Shown one piece after another: positions 7,589 to 16,367 of a stretch of DNA of 24,708 bases. A program made the translations under genes and the position numbers. This DNA comes from an uncultured Bacteroides sp. GTDB taxonomy: Bacteria > Bacteroidota > Bacteroidia > Bacteroidales > Bacteroidaceae. Each line of letters begins with the position of its first letter. The first letter of the stretch is position 1. The stretch covers positions 1-24,708 of the forward strand of contig CAJKDC010000034.1 of the NCBI GenBank assembly GCA_905198575.1. Direction: 5' to 3'. Under the pieces are notes generated by a model, which saw only the letters and a list, made by a program, of their open reading frames with translations, ran no database searches and was not told the DNA's origin.

Positions 7589-10500
7589 ATGTTAAAACGA
7601 GTAAAATCAGTAAGTATGCTGTTAACCTTGATGGGGCTTGCATCCTCAGGAATGGCTTATGCTAGCGCAACTCCTGAAGCTGCAAATATTGAATCAGCAC
7701 AGCAGCAAGAAACTTGTACAGGTATTGTGAAAGACGCTACAGGTGAAACAGTAATTGGTGCATCTGTAATTGTAAAAGGAACAACTAATGGTACTATTAC
7801 AGGTATCGATGGTGACTTCTCATTACAGAATGTAAAAAAAGGAGACATTATCCAAATTTCTTTTGTTGGTTATCAGACAATGGAAGTTCCTTTCAATGGA
7901 CAACCTATTAATGTCGTATTGAAGGATGATACTCAGAAATTGGATGAAGTTGTTGTAACTGCATTGGGTATCAAAAAAGATGCTAAGAAGTTGGGTTATG
8001 CCGTAAGTACTGTTTCTTCTGAAGATTTGACAAGAACTGGTGGCTCTAACTTGGCTAGTGGTCTTTATGGTAAGGCTACTGGTGTACGTATTCAGTCTGC
8101 TCCAGGTGGTGGTACATCTTCAGTATCAATCTCAGTTCGTGGTCTTTCTTCTATTACAGGTAATACTCAGCCGTTAATTATTATGGATGGTGTGCCCATT
8201 CATAACGGTAACGCCAATAAAGCTGGGTATTGGGAAAGTCAGCGTATTGAATCAAACGGTATCGTGGATATCAACCCGGAAGATATTGAAAACATTTCTA
8301 TCTTGAAAGGCGCTGCTGCTTCTGCACTGTATGGTTCTGAAGCTGCCAATGGTGTTGTAATGATTACAACTAAGAAAGGTAAAAAAGGAACCGGAACTAA
8401 GATAGACTTTAGTGCAAATGTAAGTTTTGATAAAGTAGCATACATGCCTGAAATTCAGAAAGAATACGGTCCTGGATATGATAACTATTATTTTGGGGAT
8501 AGTGATCCTCAAGCTTTGACAGGTTTCCGTCAGACACGTGTAGACCGTAACGGTAATGCCATTACTACTCCTAACCGTGAATCTTATTATTCTTGGGGTG
8601 CTAAGTACGATCCAAGCAAGTCGGTTACTTACTTTGATGGTACACAGCGCGCATGGGCTCCTATTGATCACAACCAGTGGAGTGACATCTTCCGTACTGG
8701 TATCAACCAAACTTACAACTTGTCATTGACCAACAGTACAGAACGTAATAATGTACGTTTCTCTTACACTTATAATGATGCAGAGGCAATGCAGTATAAT
8801 TCAGACAACAATAAGCATAACTTTAGCTTAAATGGCACTTTTGATATTACCAAAGATATTAAGCTGAACTACTCTGCTAACTATAGTACTCAGTACATCC
8901 ACAACCGTGCTTACCGTATCTCTCGTTTGGTTAATAACTACTCTGGTATGTTTGGTGGTTTCACTGATGTAGATCTTATCCGCAGAAGTACTGTTACCAG
9001 TTTGGGTTATATGAACAGTATAGCTGCAGTTAATGGTGGTACACCTAATACCTCTACTCCGGATGAACAATTCCTGTATACTCCGATGGGTTCTACTTCA
9101 TTGATGAGTGAGTATTTCTGGCAGGTTTTAGGTCAGAATCAAGAAGAAGACCACCAGCGTTTCATCGGTTCTGTTAATCCTACATGGAACATCATTCCTG
9201 GATTGACACTAGGTGCACGTCTGGCTACCGATATGACACTTGATAAGGTAGAACTGAAGAAGGGTGCTGAAGAGGCCCATATCTTCTCTACTAACGGTCA
9301 GTATTCAGATGGCTATAGCCTGACTAATAGCCGTTATTCTATCGTTTACGGTGATGTGATGTTGATGTTCGACAAAACATTTGGTGAGAAACATAATGTT
9401 ACTGCCAACTTGGGTTGGAATGCTCGTCAGGAGAACTTCTATTCAACAAGTGTAGCTACTACGCAAGGTCTTACTCAGGAAAATTGGTTTAATCTGAATG
9501 CATCTGTAGGAACTAAAGAAGCTAAAATGACTAAGCAGAATCTGTTGAAGACCGGTGCTTTCTTGACTGCAAGCTACGGTTATGACGGCTGGGGATTTAT
9601 TGAAGGATCAATCCGTCAGGAAAAAACTTCTACCTTGAAGAATGGTAATAATTCATTCTGGTATCCTTCTGCAAGTATGAGTATCTTGTATACTGAGCTC
9701 TTGAAAGATAATTGTCCGTCGTGGTGGAATTACGGTAAGATTCGTTTCTCTTATGGTATTGTAGGTAATGCTCCTGAAATTTATACTGCTAACATGGTTT
9801 ATAACCAGGGTGCATTTATTCGTGACAAGAACTACATTTATCACTATGTAGATACAAGCATCGGTAACGAGCAGATTAAGCCAGAAACTAAACATGAATT
9901 CGAAATCGGTCTTGAAAACAAGTTCCTCAATAATCGTTTAGGTATGGAGTTCAACTTCTATTACAACGATGTAAAAGACCAGATTTTGGCAACCACAGCT
10001 GCAGGCTCTATGGGTGCTCGTAGTATGTTGATGAACGTTGGTGAGTTGACTAATAAGGGTGTTGAATTCAATGTTTATGGTTCTCCTATTGAAACTAAAG
10101 ACTGGAAATGGGATTTGCGTGCTAATTTGGCATGGAACCGTAACGAAGTTAAAAAATTGGCTGATGGCCTTGATGTCTTGAATCACTGGGATACCGACGG
10201 TGGTGCAGTGGTATTGGAATCTCATGTAGGACAGTCAATGGGTGACTTCTATGCATACACTTGGCAGAAGGATGATAAGGGTAACTACATTGTAGGTGAT
10301 AATGGTCTTTACATCGCTGATAAGAGCGAACGTCATAAAGTGGGTAATGCGATGCCTAAGTTTACTGGAGGTTTCGGTACTAGCTTGAGCTACAAAAACT
10401 TTTCTCTTGATGTAGCATTTGACTTCCGCTTTGGTGGACATATCTTGAACCTCCCATGGCAGTATATGATGTCAGCAGGTAATATTGAAGATGCAATAGG

Positions 10501-11038
10501 TGTACGTGATTATAGTACAGGTGGTATCTTCTATTATAGCAGTACTGATAATGTTACAGACAAGGCTTCTATTCACCGTTTGACAGCTGAAGAGATTGCA
10601 GCCATGGGTGAATATAAACGTGGTGAGACAATGATTAATGGTCATTATGTATGGGACAATGGTTTGATTCTTCCTGGTGTGAAGGCAGACGGTACTCCTA
10701 ATGATGTTATCGTTACTCAGATGGAAGCAAATGATAATCATTATGGTTGGGGTACAGGTGCAACTCAGAGCTATGCCGAAGCTGTTCAGAAGAATGACTT
10801 TATCAAGTGCCGTGAAATTAGCTTGGCTTATACTTTACCTGTTGATTTAACTAAGAAATTTGCTTGCAACAGACTGACGGTTTCTGCATTTGTTCGTAAC
10901 CCGTTCTATGTGTACCGTACTTTGAAATTGTTTGACGCTGAAACATCTGATGCAACAAGCTGGATCCAACAGGCTCAGGTTGGTGGTTCTACAGCTAGTG
11001 CCCGTACATTCGGTTTCTCACTTCGTGCTAGTTTCTAA
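7589..11038 (+). CDS. SusC-like TonB-dependent outer-membrane transporter (second pair)
   Basis: A TonB-powered outer-membrane importer that partners the SusD-like lipoprotein encoded 38 bases downstream. The frame is open from a TTG at 7544, but the ATG at 7589 is chosen. It gives a normal signal peptide (MLKRVKSVSMLLTLMGLASS and on to about residue 25) and lies in the same CTTAAAAAA-C/T-AAACTATG context as the first susC-like gene. The resulting protein is 1149 residues. It has the carboxypeptidase-regulatory-like domain (about 41-115), a TonB-box-like DEVVV at 119-123, a plug ending near LKGAAASALYGSEAANGVV, and the barrel ending SLRASF. Its first 140 residues align without gaps to the other SusC (105 identities by hand count). 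Beyond that, similarity is only that of the family, so it probably imports a different oligosaccharide or size class. Confidence 0.96.
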   Translation: MLKRVKSVSMLLTLMGLASSGMAYASATPEAANIESAQQQETCTGIVKDATGETVIGASVIVKGTTNGTITGIDGDFSLQNVKKGDIIQISFVGYQTMEVPFNGQPINVVLKDDTQKLDEVVVTALGIKKDAKKLGYAVSTVSSEDLTRTGGSNLASGLYGKATGVRIQSAPGGGTSSVSISVRGLSSITGNTQPLIIMDGVPIHNGNANKAGYWESQRIESNGIVDINPEDIENISILKGAAASALYGSEAANGVVMITTKKGKKGTGTKIDFSANVSFDKVAYMPEIQKEYGPGYDNYYFGDSDPQALTGFRQTRVDRNGNAITTPNRESYYSWGAKYDPSKSVTYFDGTQRAWAPIDHNQWSDIFRTGINQTYNLSLTNSTERNNVRFSYTYNDAEAMQYNSDNNKHNFSLNGTFDITKDIKLNYSANYSTQYIHNRAYRISRLVNNYSGMFGGFTDVDLIRRSTVTSLGYMNSIAAVNGGTPNTSTPDEQFLYTPMGSTSLMSEYFWQVLGQNQEEDHQRFIGSVNPTWNIIPGLTLGARLATDMTLDKVELKKGAEEAHIFSTNGQYSDGYSLTNSRYSIVYGDVMLMFDKTFGEKHNVTANLGWNARQENFYSTSVATTQGLTQENWFNLNASVGTKEAKMTKQNLLKTGAFLTASYGYDGWGFIEGSIRQEKTSTLKNGNNSFWYPSASMSILYTELLKDNCPSWWNYGKIRFSYGIVGNAPEIYTANMVYNQGAFIRDKNYIYHYVDTSIGNEQIKPETKHEFEIGLENKFLNNRLGMEFNFYYNDVKDQILATTAAGSMGARSMLMNVGELTNKGVEFNVYGSPIETKDWKWDLRANLAWNRNEVKKLADGLDVLNHWDTDGGAVVLESHVGQSMGDFYAYTWQKDDKGNYIVGDNGLYIADKSERHKVGNAMPKFTGGFGTSLSYKNFSLDVAFDFRFGGHILNLPWQYMMSAGNIEDAIGVRDYSTGGIFYYSSTDNVTDKASIHRLTAEEIAAMGEYKRGETMINGHYVWDNGLILPGVKADGTPNDVIVTQMEANDNHYGWGTGATQSYAEAVQKNDFIKCREISLAYTLPVDLTKKFACNRLTVSAFVRNPFYVYRTLKLFDAETSDATSWIQQAQVGGSTASARTFGFSLRASF

Positions 11039-11076
11039 ACCTTAATAATTATTGAATTTAGTAAAAAGAAAAACTT

Positions 11077-12792
11077 ATGAAAAAAATATATTCATTGTTC
11101 TTGGCTGGATTAACATGCATGTCTATTTCATCATGCTCCGACTCAAGCTATGACGAAAAATATCAGGATCCATCCAAAACGGAAACCGTAAGTGTTCCTC
11201 AGGTATTTACAGGTGTATTGTACAAAGGTAATGTTTGGATGAACTTACATTATTATAGTTATTATACTTATTCATCTACTTCGGGCTTGTTCTCGGGTGT
11301 TGTTGGTGATAATAACAGTAAAGGCCGTTATCAAGGCGCTACAGAAGCTTATTTCAATAACAACTGGAAGGACTTTTATGATATGGTAACTCAGTTCCGT
11401 TTGTTGGAATATACATATAATAATTTGCCTGATAACCAGAAGCCAATTAACGAAATTTTCGTTCACTTGGCTCGTACAGCTGTTTACTCTCAGTTGCATG
11501 AGGTGCTCTCAATGTGGGGTGATGTACCGTTCAGTGGTGCAGGTATGCTTTGGGAAAATGGTGATTATGAAGCTGCAAAGACTGCTTGTGTATATGATGA
11601 TGATGTAGTGTTATATAAGCAGATTCTGAACGACTTGAAAGCTACTTCAGATTATTTGGGCGGTTATATCGAACCAGCAGCTATTACCACGTTAGCCCGT
11701 CAGGACTATACTGCAGCAGCAGGTAATATTAAAATGTGGCAAAAGTATGTGAACTCTTTGCGTTTGCGTATTGCTTTGCATTTGTCAAGTAATGGTGATT
11801 GTGTTGCAGATGCTCATGCTGCGATTAAGGAAATCCTGGAAAATCCTGGAAAATATCCTGTAATCGATAATAACGATGAAAACATGGGTGTTAAAACTGA
11901 CAATCAGTCGGATGACTGGAACTATGGTAAGCGTTATTCAAGTGCATTGCATACCGGCACAATGGGTAATGTATCTGTAGCTATGTTGAAGGCGATGAAC
12001 GTTCCGGCAAACGGAGTGCCCGATGCAAACACCGACCCACGTATCCAAGTAATGTGTGATCCAAACCCGGATGGTGAGTACGTTTCGTACGATATAACTA
12101 AGACCAATGCTCAGATCACTCAGTTGGAAGATGAAAAGCGTAAAGAGTACATCAGTCAAGGTATTACTACAGCTAACTATTATTGTAAGGTTGATTCACA
12201 GGCTATCATGGGCCGTGAGGGTGGACAGGGTAATGAAAACTTGTTCAGTCTTTGGATTAGTGCAGCCGAAGTTAGTTTGAGTAAGGCTGAAGCTTATTTG
12301 ATGGGTTATGGTGTTGCTGTTGATCAGGCTGCTGCTAAAGCTAATTTTGTAAATGGTGTAACCCAGTCTGTAGAATACTATTGGAGTCAGAAAGAAAATA
12401 GTACTTTGTATAAGACGGGCAATGATAGCTACAGAGCTTTCCGTCCATTGGTTAAACCTTCTGATGCTGAAATTGCCGCATACATTGAAAATATCTGGAA
12501 ACCAACCCAGGAAGCTATCTGTACTCAACTTTGGTTGAACTTTGGCTTCTTGAACGAAAATGCAGCATGGAATGTGGTTCGTCGTACAGGTTATCCAGTT
12601 GTGAATTTCTCTCGTGATACCCAGATTTCAAGTTATCCGACCCCTCCTCATCGCTTGCCGTATACTAGTGATGAGCTTACTTACAATAGTGAGAACTGTC
12701 AGAATGCTATTAAGTTGAATTATAGTGAGTCTACAGGTTACTATACTAAATTGTTCTGGGCAAAAGAAAATTATTATTCTTTGATTAATTAA
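11077..12792 (+). CDS. SusD-like glycan-binding surface lipoprotein (second pair)
   Basis: This is the surface lipoprotein partner of the preceding SusC-like importer. The 571-residue protein begins MKKIYSLFLAGLTCMSISSC, a lipoprotein signal with the lipidated cysteine at residue 20. It is followed by SDSSYDEKY, an acidic stretch consistent with surface export. The helix NIKMWQKYVNSLRLRIALHL and the later LWISAAEVSLSKAEAYLMG segment are typical of the SusD-like_2 group. The other SusD in this window belongs to the same group, but the two are only distantly similar and differ in length (571 against 621 residues). A hairpin terminator follows, so the pair is its own transcription unit. Confidence 0.95.
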   Translation: MKKIYSLFLAGLTCMSISSCSDSSYDEKYQDPSKTETVSVPQVFTGVLYKGNVWMNLHYYSYYTYSSTSGLFSGVVGDNNSKGRYQGATEAYFNNNWKDFYDMVTQFRLLEYTYNNLPDNQKPINEIFVHLARTAVYSQLHEVLSMWGDVPFSGAGMLWENGDYEAAKTACVYDDDVVLYKQILNDLKATSDYLGGYIEPAAITTLARQDYTAAAGNIKMWQKYVNSLRLRIALHLSSNGDCVADAHAAIKEILENPGKYPVIDNNDENMGVKTDNQSDDWNYGKRYSSALHTGTMGNVSVAMLKAMNVPANGVPDANTDPRIQVMCDPNPDGEYVSYDITKTNAQITQLEDEKRKEYISQGITTANYYCKVDSQAIMGREGGQGNENLFSLWISAAEVSLSKAEAYLMGYGVAVDQAAAKANFVNGVTQSVEYYWSQKENSTLYKTGNDSYRAFRPLVKPSDAEIAAYIENIWKPTQEAICTQLWLNFGFLNENAAWNVVRRTGYPVVNFSRDTQISSYPTPPHRLPYTSDELTYNSENCQNAIKLNYSESTGYYTKLFWAKENYYSLIN

Positions 12793-12817
12793 TATTCTTT
12801 AGAATCAATAACTTGGG

Positions 12818-12859
12818 GCAACTCCGGCAACTGTATTTAGTGGCTGGAGTTGCTTTTTT
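12818..12859 (+). terminator. Terminator of the second susC/susD operon
   Basis: GCAACTCC at 12818-12825 pairs exactly with GGAGTTGC at 12846-12853. A few further pairs lie inside, and six T residues follow at 12854-12859. It lies 25 bases after the susD-like stop. Confidence 0.9.
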
Positions 12860-12933
12860 ATATCTATTGGAGAAAGTGGGGCTAAATGTTGAAAACTAAT
12901 GTACTTTTAAGTAAAATAATAATAATCTTTTAC

Positions 12934-12941
12934 TATCTTTG
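12934..12941 (+). promoter_or_regulatory. -7 box of the hydrolase operon
   Basis: TATCTTTG is an exact match to the Bacteroides -7 consensus TAnnTTTG. It lies 40 bases before the ATG at 12982, so the leader would be about 35 bases. A clear -33 TTG or TTTG at the right spacing is not visible, which suggests a weak or activator-dependent promoter. Confidence 0.55.
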
Positions 12942-12981
12942 TATGTGAAAATTTCGATACTAAAACTCCAATTCAGGTGGG

Positions 12982-14925
12982 ATGAATAAAAAAATTAAAA
13001 ATTTTGCCATAATTTTTATTACTTCGTTTTTGTCTGAAATTCCGATGTTTTCTCAACCTTTGATTCCTACTGTTGAGATTCCAGCTGGTTCATTTTATAT
13101 GGGCAGTAAAGGTGAAGGAGAAAACTATGATGAGGCACCTATCCATAAAGTTACCATTACACATGCTTTTCGTATGGGTAAAACCGAAGTGACTAATGCG
13201 CAATACGAACAATTCCGTCCAGAGCACAAGGCTTTGCGCGGAAAGAATGGTATTTCGGTTAATGACGATGATGCTGTGGTATATGTTACTTATCAAGATG
13301 CTGTAGATTTTTGCATTTGGTTGAGTAAGAAGGAAGGAAAGAACTACCGCTTGCCTACTGAAGCTGAATGGGAATATGCTTGTAGAGCAGGGACATACAC
13401 TGCTTATTATACAGGGGATGGTTTGCCGGAGTCAATGTGTCGGAATCAGGTCGTTGCGCGTAACTTTAAACCGGTTTCACTGCAAGTCGGACAAACACCG
13501 CCGAATGCTTTTGGCCTTTATGACATGCATGGCAATGTGGAAGAATGGTGCTTAGATTGGTATGCTCCTTATAAGGAAGGAGAACAGATTGATCCAGTTG
13601 GTCCAGCTGAAGGTATGTATAGAGTTACTCGTGGGGGAAGCCATCATACACCGACTGAATATCTGAGGAGTGCAAATCGTATGGCGATGATTCCTGAAGA
13701 TAAACATTCACAAACGGGTTTTCGTGTTGTGGAGTGTGATTTTAATCCATTGGCTTCTAAGGCAGCAAATGGAAAAGCCTTTTTTAAAGCTCCAATACCA
13801 TTCGTGGTTGAACCAATCGATAGAGATGTACCGTTTTATTTACATAATCATCAGCCTTCTATTACTTGGTGTGATAACGGAGATTTGCTTGCTGCATGGT
13901 TTTCTGCCAACCAGGAAAATGGAAGAGGTATGGTTGTCCTTTCGTCCAGACTTAGAAAAGGAGCAGATGAATGGGATAAAGCTTCTCTCTTCTTTAAAGT
14001 CCCAGACCGTAATATGACAGGTACTTCCTTGTTTAATGACAAGGAGGGTACGTTGTTTCATTTGAATGGGGTAGAGGCATCTGGCGATTGGCAAAATCTG
14101 ATGATGATTATGCGTAAGAGTACCGATAACGGTTTGACATGGAGTCGGCCGGAGATTATTGCTCCTGAACATACCAAGCGGCATCAGGTGATTTCGGGTA
14201 CATCTAAGACTCCAGAAGGATGGTTTATCCAAGCCTGTGATGCTGGTCCGGAAAGTCATGATGGTACAGCTATTCACATCAGTAAGGATGGGGGTAAAAC
14301 ATGGCAAGATCCTTGGGATGGTGCTCCGCTTCCTGAATTTAAGGAAGGTGGAACAGGTAGTACAATTGCCGGAATACATGCAGGTGTGGTTTCTCTGAAA
14401 AACGGAGATATTTTAGCTTTCGGACGAGGAAACAGTATAACTAACAGTGAAGGAGAAAAACGTATGCCTATGAGTATTTCGCATGATAAAGGAAAGACTT
14501 GGCATTATTCTGCTTCTCCTTTCCCACCTATTGATGGAGGGCAGCGTTTGGTTTTATTGCGGTTAAACGAAGGGCCTTTGTTGCTGGTTTCTTTTACAGA
14601 TCATCCGCAACGTACTCCAAAAGATAAACGTGGCATGTCATTTAAGACGGTGGATGGAAAAGAATATAAAGGTTATGGCATGTATGCAGCCGTATCGTAT
14701 GATGAGGGAAAAACATGGCCGGTAAGACGTTTGATTACTGATGGACAGGAGCGTTTTCTGGATGGGGGAGCGTGGACCGGAAACTTTGTGATGGATGCCT
14801 GTCATGCAGAGCCAAGAGGTTATTTGGCCGGAACACAGACACCTGATAATACTATACATATATTAAGTAGCCGTTTACACTACAGATTTAATCTGGCATG
14901 GCTTGAAGAAATAGTGGGTAAATAA
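12982..14925 (+). CDS. Fusion: FGE-like (SUMF1) domain without catalytic cysteines + Asp-box beta-propeller
   Basis: The 647-residue protein is of unknown activity and probably periplasmic, with a signal peptide of about residues 1-25 ending MFSQ. Residues 28-250 form a formylglycine-generating-enzyme (SUMF1/FGE-sulfatase) fold: IPAGSFYMGS (33-42), YRLPTEAEWEYACRAG (122-137), GLYDMHGNVEEW (178-189), RVTRGGS (214-220), GFRVV (246-250). In true FGEs two copper-binding cysteines follow RGGS. Here RGGSHHTPTEYLRSANR (217-233) has Thr and Leu at those places, so formylglycine formation is very unlikely. Residues 285-645 form a sialidase-like (BNR) propeller with four Asp boxes: STDNGLTW (380-387), SKDGGKTW (434-441), SHDKGKTW (500-507) and SYDEGKTW (572-579). 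No clear sialidase FRIP motif is seen. The gene leads an operon with two GH29 genes and one GH3 gene (39-base gap to the next), so a glycosidase, lyase or glycan-binding role on the same substrate is inferred. Confidence 0.88.
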   Translation: MNKKIKNFAIIFITSFLSEIPMFSQPLIPTVEIPAGSFYMGSKGEGENYDEAPIHKVTITHAFRMGKTEVTNAQYEQFRPEHKALRGKNGISVNDDDAVVYVTYQDAVDFCIWLSKKEGKNYRLPTEAEWEYACRAGTYTAYYTGDGLPESMCRNQVVARNFKPVSLQVGQTPPNAFGLYDMHGNVEEWCLDWYAPYKEGEQIDPVGPAEGMYRVTRGGSHHTPTEYLRSANRMAMIPEDKHSQTGFRVVECDFNPLASKAANGKAFFKAPIPFVVEPIDRDVPFYLHNHQPSITWCDNGDLLAAWFSANQENGRGMVVLSSRLRKGADEWDKASLFFKVPDRNMTGTSLFNDKEGTLFHLNGVEASGDWQNLMMIMRKSTDNGLTWSRPEIIAPEHTKRHQVISGTSKTPEGWFIQACDAGPESHDGTAIHISKDGGKTWQDPWDGAPLPEFKEGGTGSTIAGIHAGVVSLKNGDILAFGRGNSITNSEGEKRMPMSISHDKGKTWHYSASPFPPIDGGQRLVLLRLNEGPLLLVSFTDHPQRTPKDKRGMSFKTVDGKEYKGYGMYAAVSYDEGKTWPVRRLITDGQERFLDGGAWTGNFVMDACHAEPRGYLAGTQTPDNTIHILSSRLHYRFNLAWLEEIVGK

Positions 14926-14964
14926 CATTTGTCAATCAATCATTATTAATACATATCACACATC

Positions 14965-16341
14965 ATGAAAAACATCAAAAAACTGATGGTCTGCTTATTG
15001 GGAGCAGCCTTATCGAGCAGCTTGAATGCACAAGATGCGAATAGTTATGTACATGAACAGTCGGACGGATATGAATGGCCTACCGACAAAGAAGTTTTGG
15101 CCAAACTGGATAAATGGCAGGACCAAAAATTCGGTGTGCTGTTTCATTGGGGACTTTATTCGGTTCCTGGGGTCTGTGAATCATGGCCTATTTGCTGTGA
15201 AGATTGGATAAACCGTCCGATGGATTCTTATTATGAGTATAAGAAATGGTACTGGGGTCAGAGTGAGAAATTCAATCCTACCAAATTTGATCCGGAACAA
15301 TGGGCCGACATTATGGAAGATGCTGGTATGAAGTATATGATTTTCACTACTAAGCATCATGATGGTTTCTGTATGTTTGATTCAAAATATACAGATTTCT
15401 CGATTGCCAACGGACCGTTTAAAGATAATCCGAAAAAGGATGTGGCTCGTTATGTTTTTGATGCCTTCCGCGCCAAGAATTTTATGATTGGTTGTTATTT
15501 CTCAAAACCGGACTGGCATTGTGAGTGGTTCTGGAATCCTTACTTTGATACAAATGGACGTATGCAGAACTATAAGAGAGAAAAGCATCCTGACTGGTGG
15601 AAGAATTATCAGGACTTTACTTATAACCAGTTGACAGAATTAATGACTAATTATGGTAAGTTTGATATTCTGTGGCTGGATGGCGGATGGATTACTGGTG
15701 AAGAAGTTCGCTTGGATGAGGTTCTGGCTAATGCCAGAGGTGGACAGCAGCCAGGCTTGATTTCGGTAGACCGTACCATTAAAGGAAAGAATGAAAACTA
15801 TCAGACTCCAGAACATACAATCCCAGAAAAGCAATTGAATCATCCATGGGAAACTTGTATGCCGCTTTCTGGTGCATGGGGATGGGTACCTAATGCAACA
15901 TTCAAGACATCTAACCATGTTGTGAATCTGTTGTCTGAAATTGTAGCTAAAGGTGGATGCTTCGTTTTAGGAGTAGGGCCTACAGCTGAAGGACTTATCC
16001 AGCCAGAAGTTGTAGAAAGACTACAGGGAGTAGGAAAATGGCTGAGAGCAAATGGTAAAGCTATTTATTATACACGCACCACTCCTCATTATAACGATGG
16101 CAGAACTTGGTTTACTGCAGATAAGGACGGAAAAACACTTTATGCTATTTATACTTTGCCGGATAATGAAAAACTACCTGCTACCATTGAATGGACAGGA
16201 AATATCCCGACTGGAACTATGAAACTTTTGAAAGGAAACCGTATAGTGAAATATACTTGCAACGGGGATAAGGTTACAGTAACATTGCCTAAAGGCTTGG
16301 CAAATGAATCTCTGGCATTTAGCTTTAAAGTAAAAAAATAA
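14965..16341 (+). CDS. GH29 alpha-L-fucosidase-type glycosidase (copy 1)
   Basis: A retaining exo-glycosidase expected to remove alpha-L-fucose from oligosaccharides in the periplasm. The 458-residue protein starts with a signal peptide (cleavage near LNAQ, residues 20-23). The GH29 barrel opens with WQDQKFGVLFHWGLYSVPG (51-69) and continues with YMIFTTKHHDGFCMFDS (124-140). The nucleophile is very likely Asp239 in ILWLDGGW. A likely acid/base is Glu296 in HPWETC, 57 residues later, as in the GH29 branch with human FUCA1. A small C-terminal beta domain follows. It lies 39 bases after the propeller fusion and 26 bases before its paralogue, so it is in the middle of an operon. It shares most of its sequence with copy 2. 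GH29 also includes enzymes with other L-sugars as substrate, so fucose is likely but not proven. Confidence 0.93.
   Translation: MKNIKKLMVCLLGAALSSSLNAQDANSYVHEQSDGYEWPTDKEVLAKLDKWQDQKFGVLFHWGLYSVPGVCESWPICCEDWINRPMDSYYEYKKWYWGQSEKFNPTKFDPEQWADIMEDAGMKYMIFTTKHHDGFCMFDSKYTDFSIANGPFKDNPKKDVARYVFDAFRAKNFMIGCYFSKPDWHCEWFWNPYFDTNGRMQNYKREKHPDWWKNYQDFTYNQLTELMTNYGKFDILWLDGGWITGEEVRLDEVLANARGGQQPGLISVDRTIKGKNENYQTPEHTIPEKQLNHPWETCMPLSGAWGWVPNATFKTSNHVVNLLSEIVAKGGCFVLGVGPTAEGLIQPEVVERLQGVGKWLRANGKAIYYTRTTPHYNDGRTWFTADKDGKTLYAIYTLPDNEKLPATIEWTGNIPTGTMKLLKGNRIVKYTCNGDKVTVTLPKGLANESLAFSFKVKK
15502..15544 (+). repeat. 43-bp direct repeat, copy in GH29 gene 1
   Basis: These 43 bases are identical to 16923-16965 in the second GH29 gene and lie in the same codon frame. 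They encode SKPDWHCEWFWNPY. Surrounding sequence is similar but not identical. Confidence 0.9.
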
Positions 16342-16367
16342 ACAACTAATTATAGACGTAGAATATC

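Noticed and set aside
8252..8710. 152-codon minus-strand frame inside the second susC-like gene
   Set aside because: Antisense to a well-supported gene; composition is that of a shadow frame. The same holds for the other antisense frames, e.g. 18714-19268 and 13840-14379.
12982..13740. Functional sulfatase-activating enzyme (FGE)
   Set aside because: Both catalytic cysteines after RGGS are missing and there is no sulfatase gene in the window.
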